A stretch of 64,000 bases of DNA from Myxococcales bacterium. Lineage in GTDB: Bacteria; Myxococcota; Bradymonadia; UBA7976; UBA1532. The DNA lies in the NCBI GenBank assembly GCA_020633515.1, contig JACKDM010000004.1:1-64000 (forward strand). Direction: 5' to 3'. The notes below the pieces were generated by a model that ran no database searches, had not been told where the DNA came from, and saw only the letters and a program-made list of their open reading frames with translations. This document shows positions 31,680 to 40,036 of the stretch, in pieces. Position numbers and translations under genes: made by a program. Every line of letters begins with the position of its first letter. The first letter of the stretch is position 1.

Positions 31680-33461
31680 ATGGCGCTTTGGTGTCCGGCG
31701 TGCGGTCATGAGGTGGCGACGACGGCGCGGTTCTGTCCGGCGTGCGGGGCGCGGCAGCCGATGGATGGGGCGACGGCGGCGGATTCGGGGCCGGTGGTGA
31801 TGGGCGCGGTGATGGGCGGAGCGGTGGGCGGAGCGGTGGGCGGAGCGGTGGGCGCGGCGGCGGGGGGCGCGGCGAGCGGGGGGGCGCCGTCGCGGTTCTT
31901 GCCGGTGGGGTGGGTGCTCGGGGGGCACTATCAGATCGAGGCGGTGGTGGGTGAGGGTGGGATGGGGGTGGTGTATCGGGCGTGGGATCGGGCGCTGTCG
32001 CGGCGGGTGGCGGTGAAGTGTCTTCATCTGAATCTGTTGGGGGACGCGGAGGTGCGGCGGCGCTTCGTGCGGGAGGCGCGGGTGATGACGCGGTGGAGTC
32101 ATCCGAACATCGCGGCGGTGTATGACTTCGTGGAGACGGATGATGTGCTCGGGTTGGTGATGGAGTACATCGAGGGGACGACGTTGCTGGCTCATCTGGA
32201 GCGGTGGCGGGGTGGGTTGCCGGTCGATGAGATCGGGGCGTTGATGGGTCCGGTGCTGGATGCGATGCGGTGCGCGCACGCGGAGGGGGTGGTTCATCGG
32301 GATCTGAAGCCGGACAACATCCTGCTGGATCGGCAGGGGGGGCGGGTGTGTCCGAAGGTGGTGGACTTCGGGATCGCGAAGATCCTGGAGGGCACGGCCT
32401 ATACGGTGAGCGGGGCGCTGCTCGGGACGTGGCGGTATATCGCGCCGGAGCAGGCGCAGCGGCCGCATCTGGTGGATCATCGGGCGGATATCTATGCCTT
32501 GGGGGTGACGCTGTACCATCTGGTCGAGGGGCGGTTGCCGTTCGATCATGACAACCCGTATGCCTTGTTGATGGATCATGTGACGGCGACGCCGCCGCCG
32601 ATGCGGCGGGAGGAGGCGCCGGCGGCGCTGAAGTCGTTGGTGATGGATTGTCTGGAGAAGGATCCGGCGCGGCGGCCGCAGAGCTGTGAGGCGGTGGCGG
32701 CGCGGTTGCGGGCGGTGTTCGATGAGGAGGGGTCGCGGGTGACGGCGCCGACGGCGGTGGTGACGGCGCCGGCGGCGGGGGACGATGGCATGGTGTTGGC
32801 GTCGGTGCCGGCGGGGGTGTTCCTGATGGGGCCGGATCGGCGTGAGGTGTGGCTGGATGCGTTTGCGATCGATCGGTCGCCGGTGACGAATCGGCAGTTC
32901 GGACGGTTCGTGGCGGCGACGGGGTATCGGCCGGAGGACGCGCAGCGGGGGCGGTTCCTGGCGCATTGGCGGCGGGGGGTGTGTCCCGAGGCGTTGTTGG
33001 ATCATCCGGTGGTGTACGTGTCGTGGCACGACGCGCGGGCGTACGCGGCGTGGGTGGGGCGGCGGTTGCCGTCGGAGGCGCAGTGGGAGAAGGCGGCGCG
33101 GGGGACGGATGGGCGGAAGTATCCGTGGGGGCGGGCTTCGCCGACGCCGGTTCATGCGCGGTTCGGGGGGGGGGCGTCGGGGACGGCGGCGGTGGATGCG
33201 CATCCGGCGGGGGCGAGCCCTTACGGGGTGCTGGATCTGGCGGGGAACGTGTGGGAGTGGTGTCTCGATGTGGATGATCCGGCCTTCTATGCGCGGGGGC
33301 CGGAGCGGAATCCGTGTCGGTCGGGGCCGCCGGATCGGGTGGCTTCGGTGGTGCGGGGGGGTTCGTGGGCGTTCGGTCCGCGGACCTTGCGGACGTGGTC
33401 CCGGCGGGGGTTTCCGCCGGGGGCGCGGTTGGATGGCGTGGGTTTTCGCTGTGTGCGGTGA
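31680..33461 (+). CDS. Zinc ribbon-Ser/Thr protein kinase-FGE/sulfatase-modifying domain fusion
   Basis: Residues 5-25 form a zinc ribbon (CPACGHE, CPACGAR). A Gly/Ala/Val repeat linker follows, then a Hanks-type kinase with GEGGMGVVY, VAVK, HRDLKPDN, DFG and APEQ all intact, so it should be active. The C-terminal 215 residues match the formylglycine-generating-enzyme (SUMF1) fold: VPAGVFLMG, VTNRQFGRFV, PVVYVSWHDARAYAAWVG, RLPSEAQWEKAARG, NVWEWCLD and VVRGGSWAF. The FGE copper-site cysteines are not evident, so this domain may bind ligand or protein. There is no transmembrane segment. A TPR gene follows 6 nt later, probably co-translated. Confidence 0.9.
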   Translation: MALWCPACGHEVATTARFCPACGARQPMDGATAADSGPVVMGAVMGGAVGGAVGGAVGAAAGGAASGGAPSRFLPVGWVLGGHYQIEAVVGEGGMGVVYRAWDRALSRRVAVKCLHLNLLGDAEVRRRFVREARVMTRWSHPNIAAVYDFVETDDVLGLVMEYIEGTTLLAHLERWRGGLPVDEIGALMGPVLDAMRCAHAEGVVHRDLKPDNILLDRQGGRVCPKVVDFGIAKILEGTAYTVSGALLGTWRYIAPEQAQRPHLVDHRADIYALGVTLYHLVEGRLPFDHDNPYALLMDHVTATPPPMRREEAPAALKSLVMDCLEKDPARRPQSCEAVAARLRAVFDEEGSRVTAPTAVVTAPAAGDDGMVLASVPAGVFLMGPDRREVWLDAFAIDRSPVTNRQFGRFVAATGYRPEDAQRGRFLAHWRRGVCPEALLDHPVVYVSWHDARAYAAWVGRRLPSEAQWEKAARGTDGRKYPWGRASPTPVHARFGGGASGTAAVDAHPAGASPYGVLDLAGNVWEWCLDVDDPAFYARGPERNPCRSGPPDRVASVVRGGSWAFGPRTLRTWSRRGFPPGARLDGVGFRCVR

Positions 33462-33467
33462 GGTGTC

Positions 33468-35759
33468 ATGGATATCTGGGATTGGGTGACTCGGGCGCGG
33501 CGGCAGCTTCGGAGCGAGGGGCACGTTCGGCTGGCGGAGCTGGTGGAGGCGTTGCCGTCGGCGGTGTGCGAGAACGCGCACGCGCGGGTGGATGCGATCT
33601 ATCCGGAGGCGTTGGCGCTGGCGCGGGCGGCGGGCAATCCGTGGCTGGAGGTGTTCGTCCGGCATTGGAATCTGCAGAGTCGGATCCTGCACCGGCACGA
33701 GGTGGCGGAGTGGATGGGGGAGGCGGTGTCGTTGGTGGAGTTCGCGAGCCGGGATGAGGCGCGGGGGTGTCCGCAGAGCGTGTGCGTGACGCAGGATCTG
33801 GTGAACTGCTACGGGAACAGCGATGGGCCGGGATTCGCGGCGGAGCGGGTGGCGGCGGCGGAGGAGACGTTGGCGCGGATCGATGCGCGGTGGCCGTGCT
33901 TTCGGTGTATCGGGGGGGAGCTGGTCGAGGCGTTGTTGGACGCGGGGGATGCGCCGGGGGCGTTGCGGCGGCTGGATGCGATGGAGGCGGCGATCCACAA
34001 GGTCGAGGGGCGGATGGAGCGGTTCCCGATGGGGGAGAGTCGGGTGGCGATCCTGCGGCGGTTGGGGCGGTTCGAGGAGGCGTTGGCGCTGGTGGATGCG
34101 CTGGATGACGAGGCGTACGCGGATGATGACAGTCGGCTGGAGCGGGAGCTCGAGCGGGCGTGGTTGCTGAGCTTGTTGGAGCGGCCGGAGGAGGCGTTCG
34201 AGGTGTTGCCGCCGTTCGAGGCGCTGGGGGGGACGCATAGCATGTATCCGCCGTGGGGGGCGGTGACGGTGCGTCTGGCTCGGCAGGGGGTGGTGGCGAA
34301 CGATGGGTGGTTGGATCGGCGGCTGCGGGGGATGGGGGAGGAGCTGTGGCGGATCGGGGCGGTGCGGCACGCGCTGGAGTTGATGGTGGAGCGGGGGTTG
34401 CTGGCGGTGGCGCGGGGGCGGCGGGGGACGGCATTGGCGTGTCTGGCGGCGGTGGATGGGTTGTTGCCGCGGTTGCGGCGGCCGTTGGATGCGGCGGAGA
34501 AGCGGGCGGGACTGGCGGCGGCGGTGGCGGGGATGGGGGCGGTGGCGGTGGCGTTGGGGGATGATGTGGAGGCGGTGCTGGGGGGGCTGTCGGGGGATCC
34601 GGAGGCGGATTCGGAGGTGCTGGACGCGGCGGCGGCGCGGTGGCCGGATTCGGAGGCGGTGGCGCTGCGGCGGGCGGAGGCGTTGGCGGTGGGGGGTGAT
34701 CGGGCGGGGTCGGAGGCGGCGTTGCGGGGGTGGTTGGCGGGGCATCCGGCGTCGGCGGGGGGGCGGGTGCTGCTGGCGCAGCGGTTGATCGAGCGGGGGG
34801 CGCTGGATGAGGCGGGGGCGCTGGCGGAGGGGCTGCGGGGGGAGGCGGCGCCGTGGGGGATGGCGGGGCGGGCGCTGCGGGTGCAGGTGGCGCAGGCGCG
34901 GGGGGATGGGGCGGAGGCGCGGCGGTTGCTGCGGGCGGAGGTGGCGGCGGCGCCGGAGGATACGGAGCTGGCGATGGCGCTGGCGACGATGCTGGGGGAG
35001 GCGGGGGAGCGGGCGGAGGCGTTGGCGGTGCTGGATGGGGTGGCGGCGCGGTCGGGGCCGGGGCGGTGGGATGTGTGGCGGTTGATCCATGGGACGTTGC
35101 TGGATCGGTGGGAGACGGTGCGGGACGCGGCGGCGCGGCTGGGCTGGCGGTTGCCGGGTGAGGGGGCGGTGGCGGGGAGCTACGAGCTGGTGCGGTTGCG
35201 GATCGAGGAGGCGGATGGGGAGGCGTCGGAGGTGTGGGCGCGGCGGACGGGGCCGGTGTCGGCGCAGGTGCTGACGATGGCGGGGCCGGGGCGGCCGCAG
35301 CATTACCTGGATGAGGTGGTCTTCGACCTGCGGCCGATCGAGGAGGGCGCGGGGGCGGACGAGGACGATGAGGGCGATGAGGGCGAGCGGGCGGCGCTGT
35401 ACGGGGCGGTGGCGATCAAGCGGCGGGGGGGGATGGTGGTGTACGCGGTGGATGGGGTGCATCCGGGCGAGGACGAGCTCGACGAGCTGTTGGTGGCGCT
35501 GGAGGAGATGGGGGCGGAGGCGCGGGTGATGAGCGGGCCGGATTATGCGTTGAGCGATCCGGCGAGCGGTGAGGCGCGGCGGGGGGTGTATGTCTTCGTG
35601 GCGATCGCGCCGGCGCGGGCGCGGGCGTTGGACGCGGCGCTGTCGACGTTCGCCGAGCGGTGGGGGGTGCCGGTGGTGTGGCCGGAGCTCTTGGAGGCGC
35701 TGGGGGTGAAGAAGCGGCTGCGGGCGCAGCACGCGCTGATGGAGGCGTGGGGCATGTAG
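33468..35759 (+). CDS. TPR-rich cytoplasmic protein, kinase partner
   Basis: The Shine-Dalgarno (GTGAGG) overlaps the kinase stop. The 763-residue protein is helical, with degenerate TPRs from about residue 130 to 540 (AILRRLGRFEEALALVDAL, VLLAQRLIERGALDEAGAL, ALATMLGEAGERAEALAVL). The last 170 residues form a separate domain with an acidic loop (EEGAGADEDDEGDEGE) that is not recognised. The coding strand is extremely G-rich. Tight linkage to the kinase-FGE gene suggests a scaffold or substrate. No homologous enzyme family identified. Confidence 0.75.
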   Translation: MDIWDWVTRARRQLRSEGHVRLAELVEALPSAVCENAHARVDAIYPEALALARAAGNPWLEVFVRHWNLQSRILHRHEVAEWMGEAVSLVEFASRDEARGCPQSVCVTQDLVNCYGNSDGPGFAAERVAAAEETLARIDARWPCFRCIGGELVEALLDAGDAPGALRRLDAMEAAIHKVEGRMERFPMGESRVAILRRLGRFEEALALVDALDDEAYADDDSRLERELERAWLLSLLERPEEAFEVLPPFEALGGTHSMYPPWGAVTVRLARQGVVANDGWLDRRLRGMGEELWRIGAVRHALELMVERGLLAVARGRRGTALACLAAVDGLLPRLRRPLDAAEKRAGLAAAVAGMGAVAVALGDDVEAVLGGLSGDPEADSEVLDAAAARWPDSEAVALRRAEALAVGGDRAGSEAALRGWLAGHPASAGGRVLLAQRLIERGALDEAGALAEGLRGEAAPWGMAGRALRVQVAQARGDGAEARRLLRAEVAAAPEDTELAMALATMLGEAGERAEALAVLDGVAARSGPGRWDVWRLIHGTLLDRWETVRDAAARLGWRLPGEGAVAGSYELVRLRIEEADGEASEVWARRTGPVSAQVLTMAGPGRPQHYLDEVVFDLRPIEEGAGADEDDEGDEGERAALYGAVAIKRRGGMVVYAVDGVHPGEDELDELLVALEEMGAEARVMSGPDYALSDPASGEARRGVYVFVAIAPARARALDAALSTFAERWGVPVVWPELLEALGVKKRLRAQHALMEAWGM

Positions 35760-35767
35760 CCCGGCGG

Positions 35768-37583
35768 CTACTCGAGGAGCTCGACGGCGGGCTTGTCGCC
35801 GGTGGGCGCGGGGGGCGGGGTCTTGCCGCGGCCGCCGATGTCGAAGCTGCGGGCCTCGTCTTCATCGAGGAGCTGCATGCGCACGGTGCTCTTGCCGTTG
35901 TCGGGCTTCTTGGGCACGGCGGGCTGGGCGACGGCGGGCGGCTCGGGCGTGGGCTTCACCGGGGTCGCGGCCTTGGGCGCGGGCGGCGGCGCGGGGCGGC
36001 GGGGCTCGGCGGCGGCGGCGGCGCGGCGGGGCTCGGGGTCGAGCACGGCGTGGCCGACGACGGTCTCGTCGCCGTCGGCGCCGACCTCGACGCGGATCGA
36101 GGCGCTCTGGTGGCCGGGGCGGCTGAGCTGGAAGAGGTAGGCGCCGGGCGGGAGCTGGAGCACGAGCGGGGTGTCGCCGATGACTTCGCCGTCGCGGGTG
36201 ATGGTGGCGCCGTCAGGGCGGCTGGTGATGCGGACGGCGCGGCGGGCGGGCGCGGCGGGCGCAGCGGCGGCGTCGGGCGCGGCGCGGCGGCGGGCGCGGG
36301 CCGGGCGGCGTCGGGCGCGGCGACGGCGGGGTCGAGCGGGGCGGCGGCGCGGTGCCGGCGCCGGTGGTGGCGACGGGCTCGCGGGGGGCGAGCGCGGTGA
36401 TGGTGGGGCCGTCGCCGGTCTCGCGGCGGGTGAGCAGGAGCGCGGCGATGACGAAGAGCAGGAGCGCGACGAGCGAGACCCAGACCCAGGTGCGGCGGCG
36501 CTGGGGCTCGTCGGGCACGATGTGCTCGGTCGGGCGGCTGTGGGCCTCGCCGGCCCAGGAGACCGAGGACGGCGACGAGCGGCTGTGCGGGGCGGAGCGG
36601 ACCGAGGAGTCTTCGAGCTCGCTCGCGCCGATGTCGTGGCGCTTGCGGATGGAGCGCAGCGCCGTGCGCATCTCTTCGGCGCTCGCGAAGCGCTGGTCGG
36701 GGTCCTTCTCGAGCGCGCGCATGATCCAGGCTTCGATCTCGGGCGGCACGGCGAGGTCGGGGCGCACCTCGGTGAACGGCGGCGGGGTCGCCTGGAGGTG
36801 GGCGCGGAACTGCTCGTGCGGGGTGCCCTGGAACGGGAACCGGCCGGTGATCATGCGGTAGGTGGCGACGCCGACGGCGTAGAGGTCGGCGCGGGCGTCG
36901 ATGCGGCCGAAGCCGATCTGCTCGGGGGCCATGTACTGCGGGGTGCCGCAGAGCTGGCGGGTGGTGGTGATCTCGTTGTTGGCGTGCTCGCCCCAGCTCT
37001 CGGGGGGCTCTTCGATGAAGCGGGCGATGCCGAAGTCGAGGACCTTGACGAAGTCGGGGTCGTCGTCGCGGGGGGTGAGGAAGAGGTTGGAGAGCTTGAT
37101 GTCGCGGTGCACGACGCCGCGGCGGTGGGCGTGGCCGAGGGCGCGGAGGACCTGGTCGATGACGTGTACGGTGCGTTCGAGCGGGAACGGGGTCTTGCGG
37201 AGCGCGCGGTAGAGGGTGACGCCTTCGAGGAGCTCCATGACGAGGTAGAGGCCGCCGTTTTCGGTGCGGCCGTAGTCGTGCACGGTGGTGATGTTGGGGT
37301 GGTTGAGGTTGGACGCGATGCGGCCGCCGCGGGCGAAGCGCTCGGCGGCGTCGCCTTCGACCGGGGGGAGGACCTTGATGGCGACGGTGCGCTGGGTCGA
37401 GGTCTGCCAGGCCATCCAGACCGAGCTGTCCATGCCGCCGACGCCGAGCAGCTCGCGCAGCGTGTAGCGGTCGCCGATGGTCTGGCCGCTCAGGTCGGGG
37501 ACGAGGCGCTTGCGGTCGTGGGGGCAGCGCTCGAGCGTGTCGTCGTCGAAGCGCGATCGGCAGTGGGGGCAGAGCTGGCCCAA
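35768..37583 (-). CDS. Transmembrane Ser/Thr protein kinase with PEGA domain, one apparent frameshift
   Basis: TTG start at 37583 follows a GAGAGA box. The N-terminus is ribbon-like (LCPHCRSRF, RCPHDRKRL). The kinase has an unusual glycine loop (LLGVGGMDSSVW), VAIK, HRDIKLSN, LDFG and APEQ, all needed residues present. A single transmembrane helix (WVWVSLVALLLFVIAALLL) lies near 36450. After it the frame breaks in a Pro/Ala/Arg linker between about 36250 and 36345. The following frame encodes a PEGA domain (RPDGATITRDGEVIGDTPL, LPPGAYLFQLSRPGH) and a tail ending at 35768. A single-base indel would join both halves. It is the last gene of an operon with a TPR protein and a binding lipoprotein. 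Confidence 0.85.
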
Positions 37584-37596
37584 CGGTCTCTCTCGG

Positions 37597-39048
37597 TCAC
37601 TCGGTCATGTCGGGCGACATCGGCGCGCGGTAGGTGCCGTCTTCGGTGTATATCACGCCGTACGACTCGACGGTGTCGTTCATCACGTCGAAGTACCAGC
37701 CCTCGATGTTGGCCAGGGCCTCGCCGGTGTCGGGGTTGAAGTCGAGCGCGCCCGAGGTGCCCGAGAAGTCGAAGGTGGCGTCGGGCGATCCGCGGAGGAT
37801 GCGCACGCCCTTGGTCCAGTCGTCGCCGCGGGCGAGCACGGTCTCGCCGGCCGACATGCGCTTGAGCTGCGCGGCGAGCGCGCCGCCGGTGAGCTGGCCC
37901 TGCGCGCCGGCCATGGCGAAGGCGATGAGGTACATGGCGTCGTAGGCCTGCGCGTTGTAGACGCCGGGGTCTTCGCCGTACTTGGCGCGGTAGGCGTTGG
38001 CGAAGACCTGGTAGACGGCGCCGTCGGGCGAGGCGGCCGCGGTGCCGAGCACGTTGCCGAGCAGGGTCTCGTTGCCGATCCCGGCGATCAGCTCGTCGTT
38101 GCGCAGGCCGTCGGTGAGCACGAAGGGCAGGTCGGCGTAGCCGCTGCTGGCGAGGTCGCCGAGGATGGCGATGCCGGCCTGGACGAAGCCGACGAAGACG
38201 ATGACCTCGGGGGCGAAGTCGCGGAGCTGGCCTTTGATCTGGGTGACGGTGTCGAGCGAGACGACGCCGTCGTTGTCGGCGCGGTAGGGCAGCGCGAGGA
38301 AGTTGGCCTCGCCGCAGCGCTCCTGCTCGCAGAGCGGGAACTGCACGGCGTCGCGGAGGCCGCGGCCGTACGGGTCGTCGAGGTGGATCATCGCGATCTT
38401 GTCGTATTCGCGGTCGGCGAGGTAGGCGAGGATCGCGCGGCCCTGGGCGGCGTCGCTGGGCACGGTGCGCCAGAGCAGGTCGTCGTCGTCGAGGTCGGTG
38501 ATGGCGGGGCTGGTCGCCGAGGGGCTGATGATGAGGGTGCCGTTGGGGCGGGCGACGTCGGTGAAGACGCCGAGGGCGTTGGCGCTGGTCGCCGGGCCGA
38601 TGATGGCGGGGACGCGGGCGCCCTTGATGAGCCAGTCGGCGAGGCGCTTGGCCTGGTCGAGGTTGGTGGCGGTGTCGCAGGCGATGATGCCGATGCGGCG
38701 GCCGTCGATGCCGCTCGATTCGTTGATCTGCTCGACGGCGAGCGCGGCGGCGCGCTCGATGGCGAGGCCGACGGGGCCGAGGTCGCCGGTGGTGGGCATG
38801 AGCATGCCGACGCGGACGACGTCGTCGGCGAAGATCTGGTCCTCGGGCACGCCATAGTAGTGGGCGCACTCGGTGGGCGCGACGGTGACGCCGGTGGCGA
38901 CGCAGAGGTTCTGCACGCAGCGCAGCTCGCCGCCGCAGTCGGCGTCGGCGGTGCATTCGTCGTCGACGTCGACGAGGAGCGAGCAGCCGCCGAGGAGGCC
39001 GAGGGCGAGGGCGCAGGCGCCGAGCGGGCGCACGAAGAGTCGCTTCAC
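37597..39048 (-). CDS. ABC-type branched-chain amino acid-like periplasmic binding lipoprotein
   Basis: GTG at 39048 is chosen for the GGGGAGG upstream and its GTGA overlap with the preceding gene's stop. A lipoprotein signal (LGLLGGCSLLVD) is followed by a Cys-rich spacer (ECTADADCGGELRCVQNLC). Then comes a type I periplasmic binding fold: VRVGMLMPTTGDLGPVGLAI, ALAVEQINESSGIDGRRIG, VPAIIGPATSANALG and YDAMYLIAFA. No ABC permease or ATPase gene is nearby. With a membrane kinase 13 nt downstream, it may be a ligand sensor rather than a transporter part. Confidence 0.88.
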   Translation of the reverse strand: MKRLFVRPLGACALALGLLGGCSLLVDVDDECTADADCGGELRCVQNLCVATGVTVAPTECAHYYGVPEDQIFADDVVRVGMLMPTTGDLGPVGLAIERAAALAVEQINESSGIDGRRIGIIACDTATNLDQAKRLADWLIKGARVPAIIGPATSANALGVFTDVARPNGTLIISPSATSPAITDLDDDDLLWRTVPSDAAQGRAILAYLADREYDKIAMIHLDDPYGRGLRDAVQFPLCEQERCGEANFLALPYRADNDGVVSLDTVTQIKGQLRDFAPEVIVFVGFVQAGIAILGDLASSGYADLPFVLTDGLRNDELIAGIGNETLLGNVLGTAAASPDGAVYQVFANAYRAKYGEDPGVYNAQAYDAMYLIAFAMAGAQGQLTGGALAAQLKRMSAGETVLARGDDWTKGVRILRGSPDATFDFSGTSGALDFNPDTGEALANIEGWYFDVMNDTVESYGVIYTEDGTYRAPMSPDMTE

Positions 39049-39827
39049 AACGAACCTCCCCACCAGATGCCGACGCCGCCGGCGGTCGGCGCGAGGCCGA
39101 TGGACGCGCCTCGGGCGGCGGGGTCGCCGTCGTCGAGGACGATCATGAGCAGGCCGGCGACCGCGGCGGCGGCGCCGACGCCGATGAGGACGTCGGCGAC
39201 GAGCGCGCGGCTCTCGGCGGTGTCGCGGTGGTCGAGCTTGTCGTCGAGGTCGGTGCTGCCGGCGAACTCGTCGGCGGCGTCGCTCGCGAGGACGCCCATG
39301 ACCGCGCCGCCGGCGGCGAGCGCGACGCCCGAGCCGAGCGCGACGTAGCCCCAGACGGTCTGGCCGGAGAGCGGGCGGTCGACCTCGACGGGCTGGAGCA
39401 CGGTGTCTTCGGGGGTCGCGGTGGGCGGCGGGCGGGTCGGGAGGCGGGCGAGGTCGGCCTCGCGGCGAGCGGCCTGCTCGGTCTTGAGCTCCTGGATGCG
39501 CACGGTGGCGCGCTGCACGGCGGGGGGGTCGGCGTCGGGGGAGCCGATGTAGCGGCGGTAGAAGTCGATGGCGAGGTCGACCTCTTGCAGCTTCTTGTCG
39601 TAGATGACCGCGACGTTGTAGAGCACCGCGGCGGTGGGCTGGAGCTTGTAGGCTTCGAGGTAGACGGCGACCGCCTGCCCGAACTCGCCGGCGTCGTAGA
39701 GGGTGCGCGCCTCGCGGGCGAGCGCCTCGACCTTCTCGACGGTGTCGGCCGGCTGCGCCGCGGCCGGTGCCATGACCGGCGCCGTGAGCAGCAGCGCGAG
39801 CGCCGTCGATCTCGCCAACCCGCGCAT
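39045..39827 (-). CDS. Periplasmic TPR protein with two C-terminal membrane helices
   Basis: ATG at 39827 has GGAGG 6 nt upstream. A signal peptide (STALALLLTAPVMAPAAAQ) precedes two or three TPRs (ARTLYDAGEFGQAVAVYLEA, LYNVAVIYDKKLQEVDLAID). Two hydrophobic segments follow (GYVALGSGVALAAGGAVMGVL and VADVLIGVGAAAAVAGLLMIV). This is a common myxobacterial tetratricopeptide layout. It is the first gene of the operon with the binding lipoprotein and PEGA kinase, and likely acts at the cell envelope with them. Confidence 0.8.
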   Translation of the reverse strand: MRGLARSTALALLLTAPVMAPAAAQPADTVEKVEALAREARTLYDAGEFGQAVAVYLEAYKLQPTAAVLYNVAVIYDKKLQEVDLAIDFYRRYIGSPDADPPAVQRATVRIQELKTEQAARREADLARLPTRPPPTATPEDTVLQPVEVDRPLSGQTVWGYVALGSGVALAAGGAVMGVLASDAADEFAGSTDLDDKLDHRDTAESRALVADVLIGVGAAAAVAGLLMIVLDDGDPAARGASIGLAPTAGGVGIWWGGSL

Positions 39828-39863
39828 CATGCGCCTCCCTCCGTCGGACCCGTGGTCGCTCGC

Positions 39864-39892
39864 ATCGTAGGCGTCGCGTTCCGGGGCGTCAA
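39864..39892 (-). promoter_or_regulatory. Sigma-70-like promoter of the TPR-lipoprotein-kinase operon
   Basis: Read on the minus strand: TTGACG (39892-39887), 17-nt spacer, TACGAT (39869-39864). The predicted start of transcription is about 30 nt before the ATG at 39827. The rest of the gap 39828-40036 shows no gene. Confidence 0.65.
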
Positions 39893-40036
39893 CTCTGCGA
39901 CGATGGCGGCAAGGCACCGCGAAAACGGGTGAAAAGCTGCACCGATTCTGTACGGCGGCGGGCGCGCGGGGCCTTGATCGGGCGGCGGTGCGTGAGGCAC
40001 CGTCGCGGCTGCGATGGCTGGTCTCGGGGAGGAGGC

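Noticed and set aside
31680..33461. Diversity-generating retroelement target (FGE-type C-lectin end)
   Set aside because: No template repeat, reverse transcriptase or initiation site is present in the window.
36213..37583. Kinase ending naturally at 36213 without a PEGA domain
   Set aside because: The frame after the membrane helix turns into Arg/Pro-rich nonsense while a PEGA domain is open in the neighbouring frame, so a frameshift is the simpler reading.
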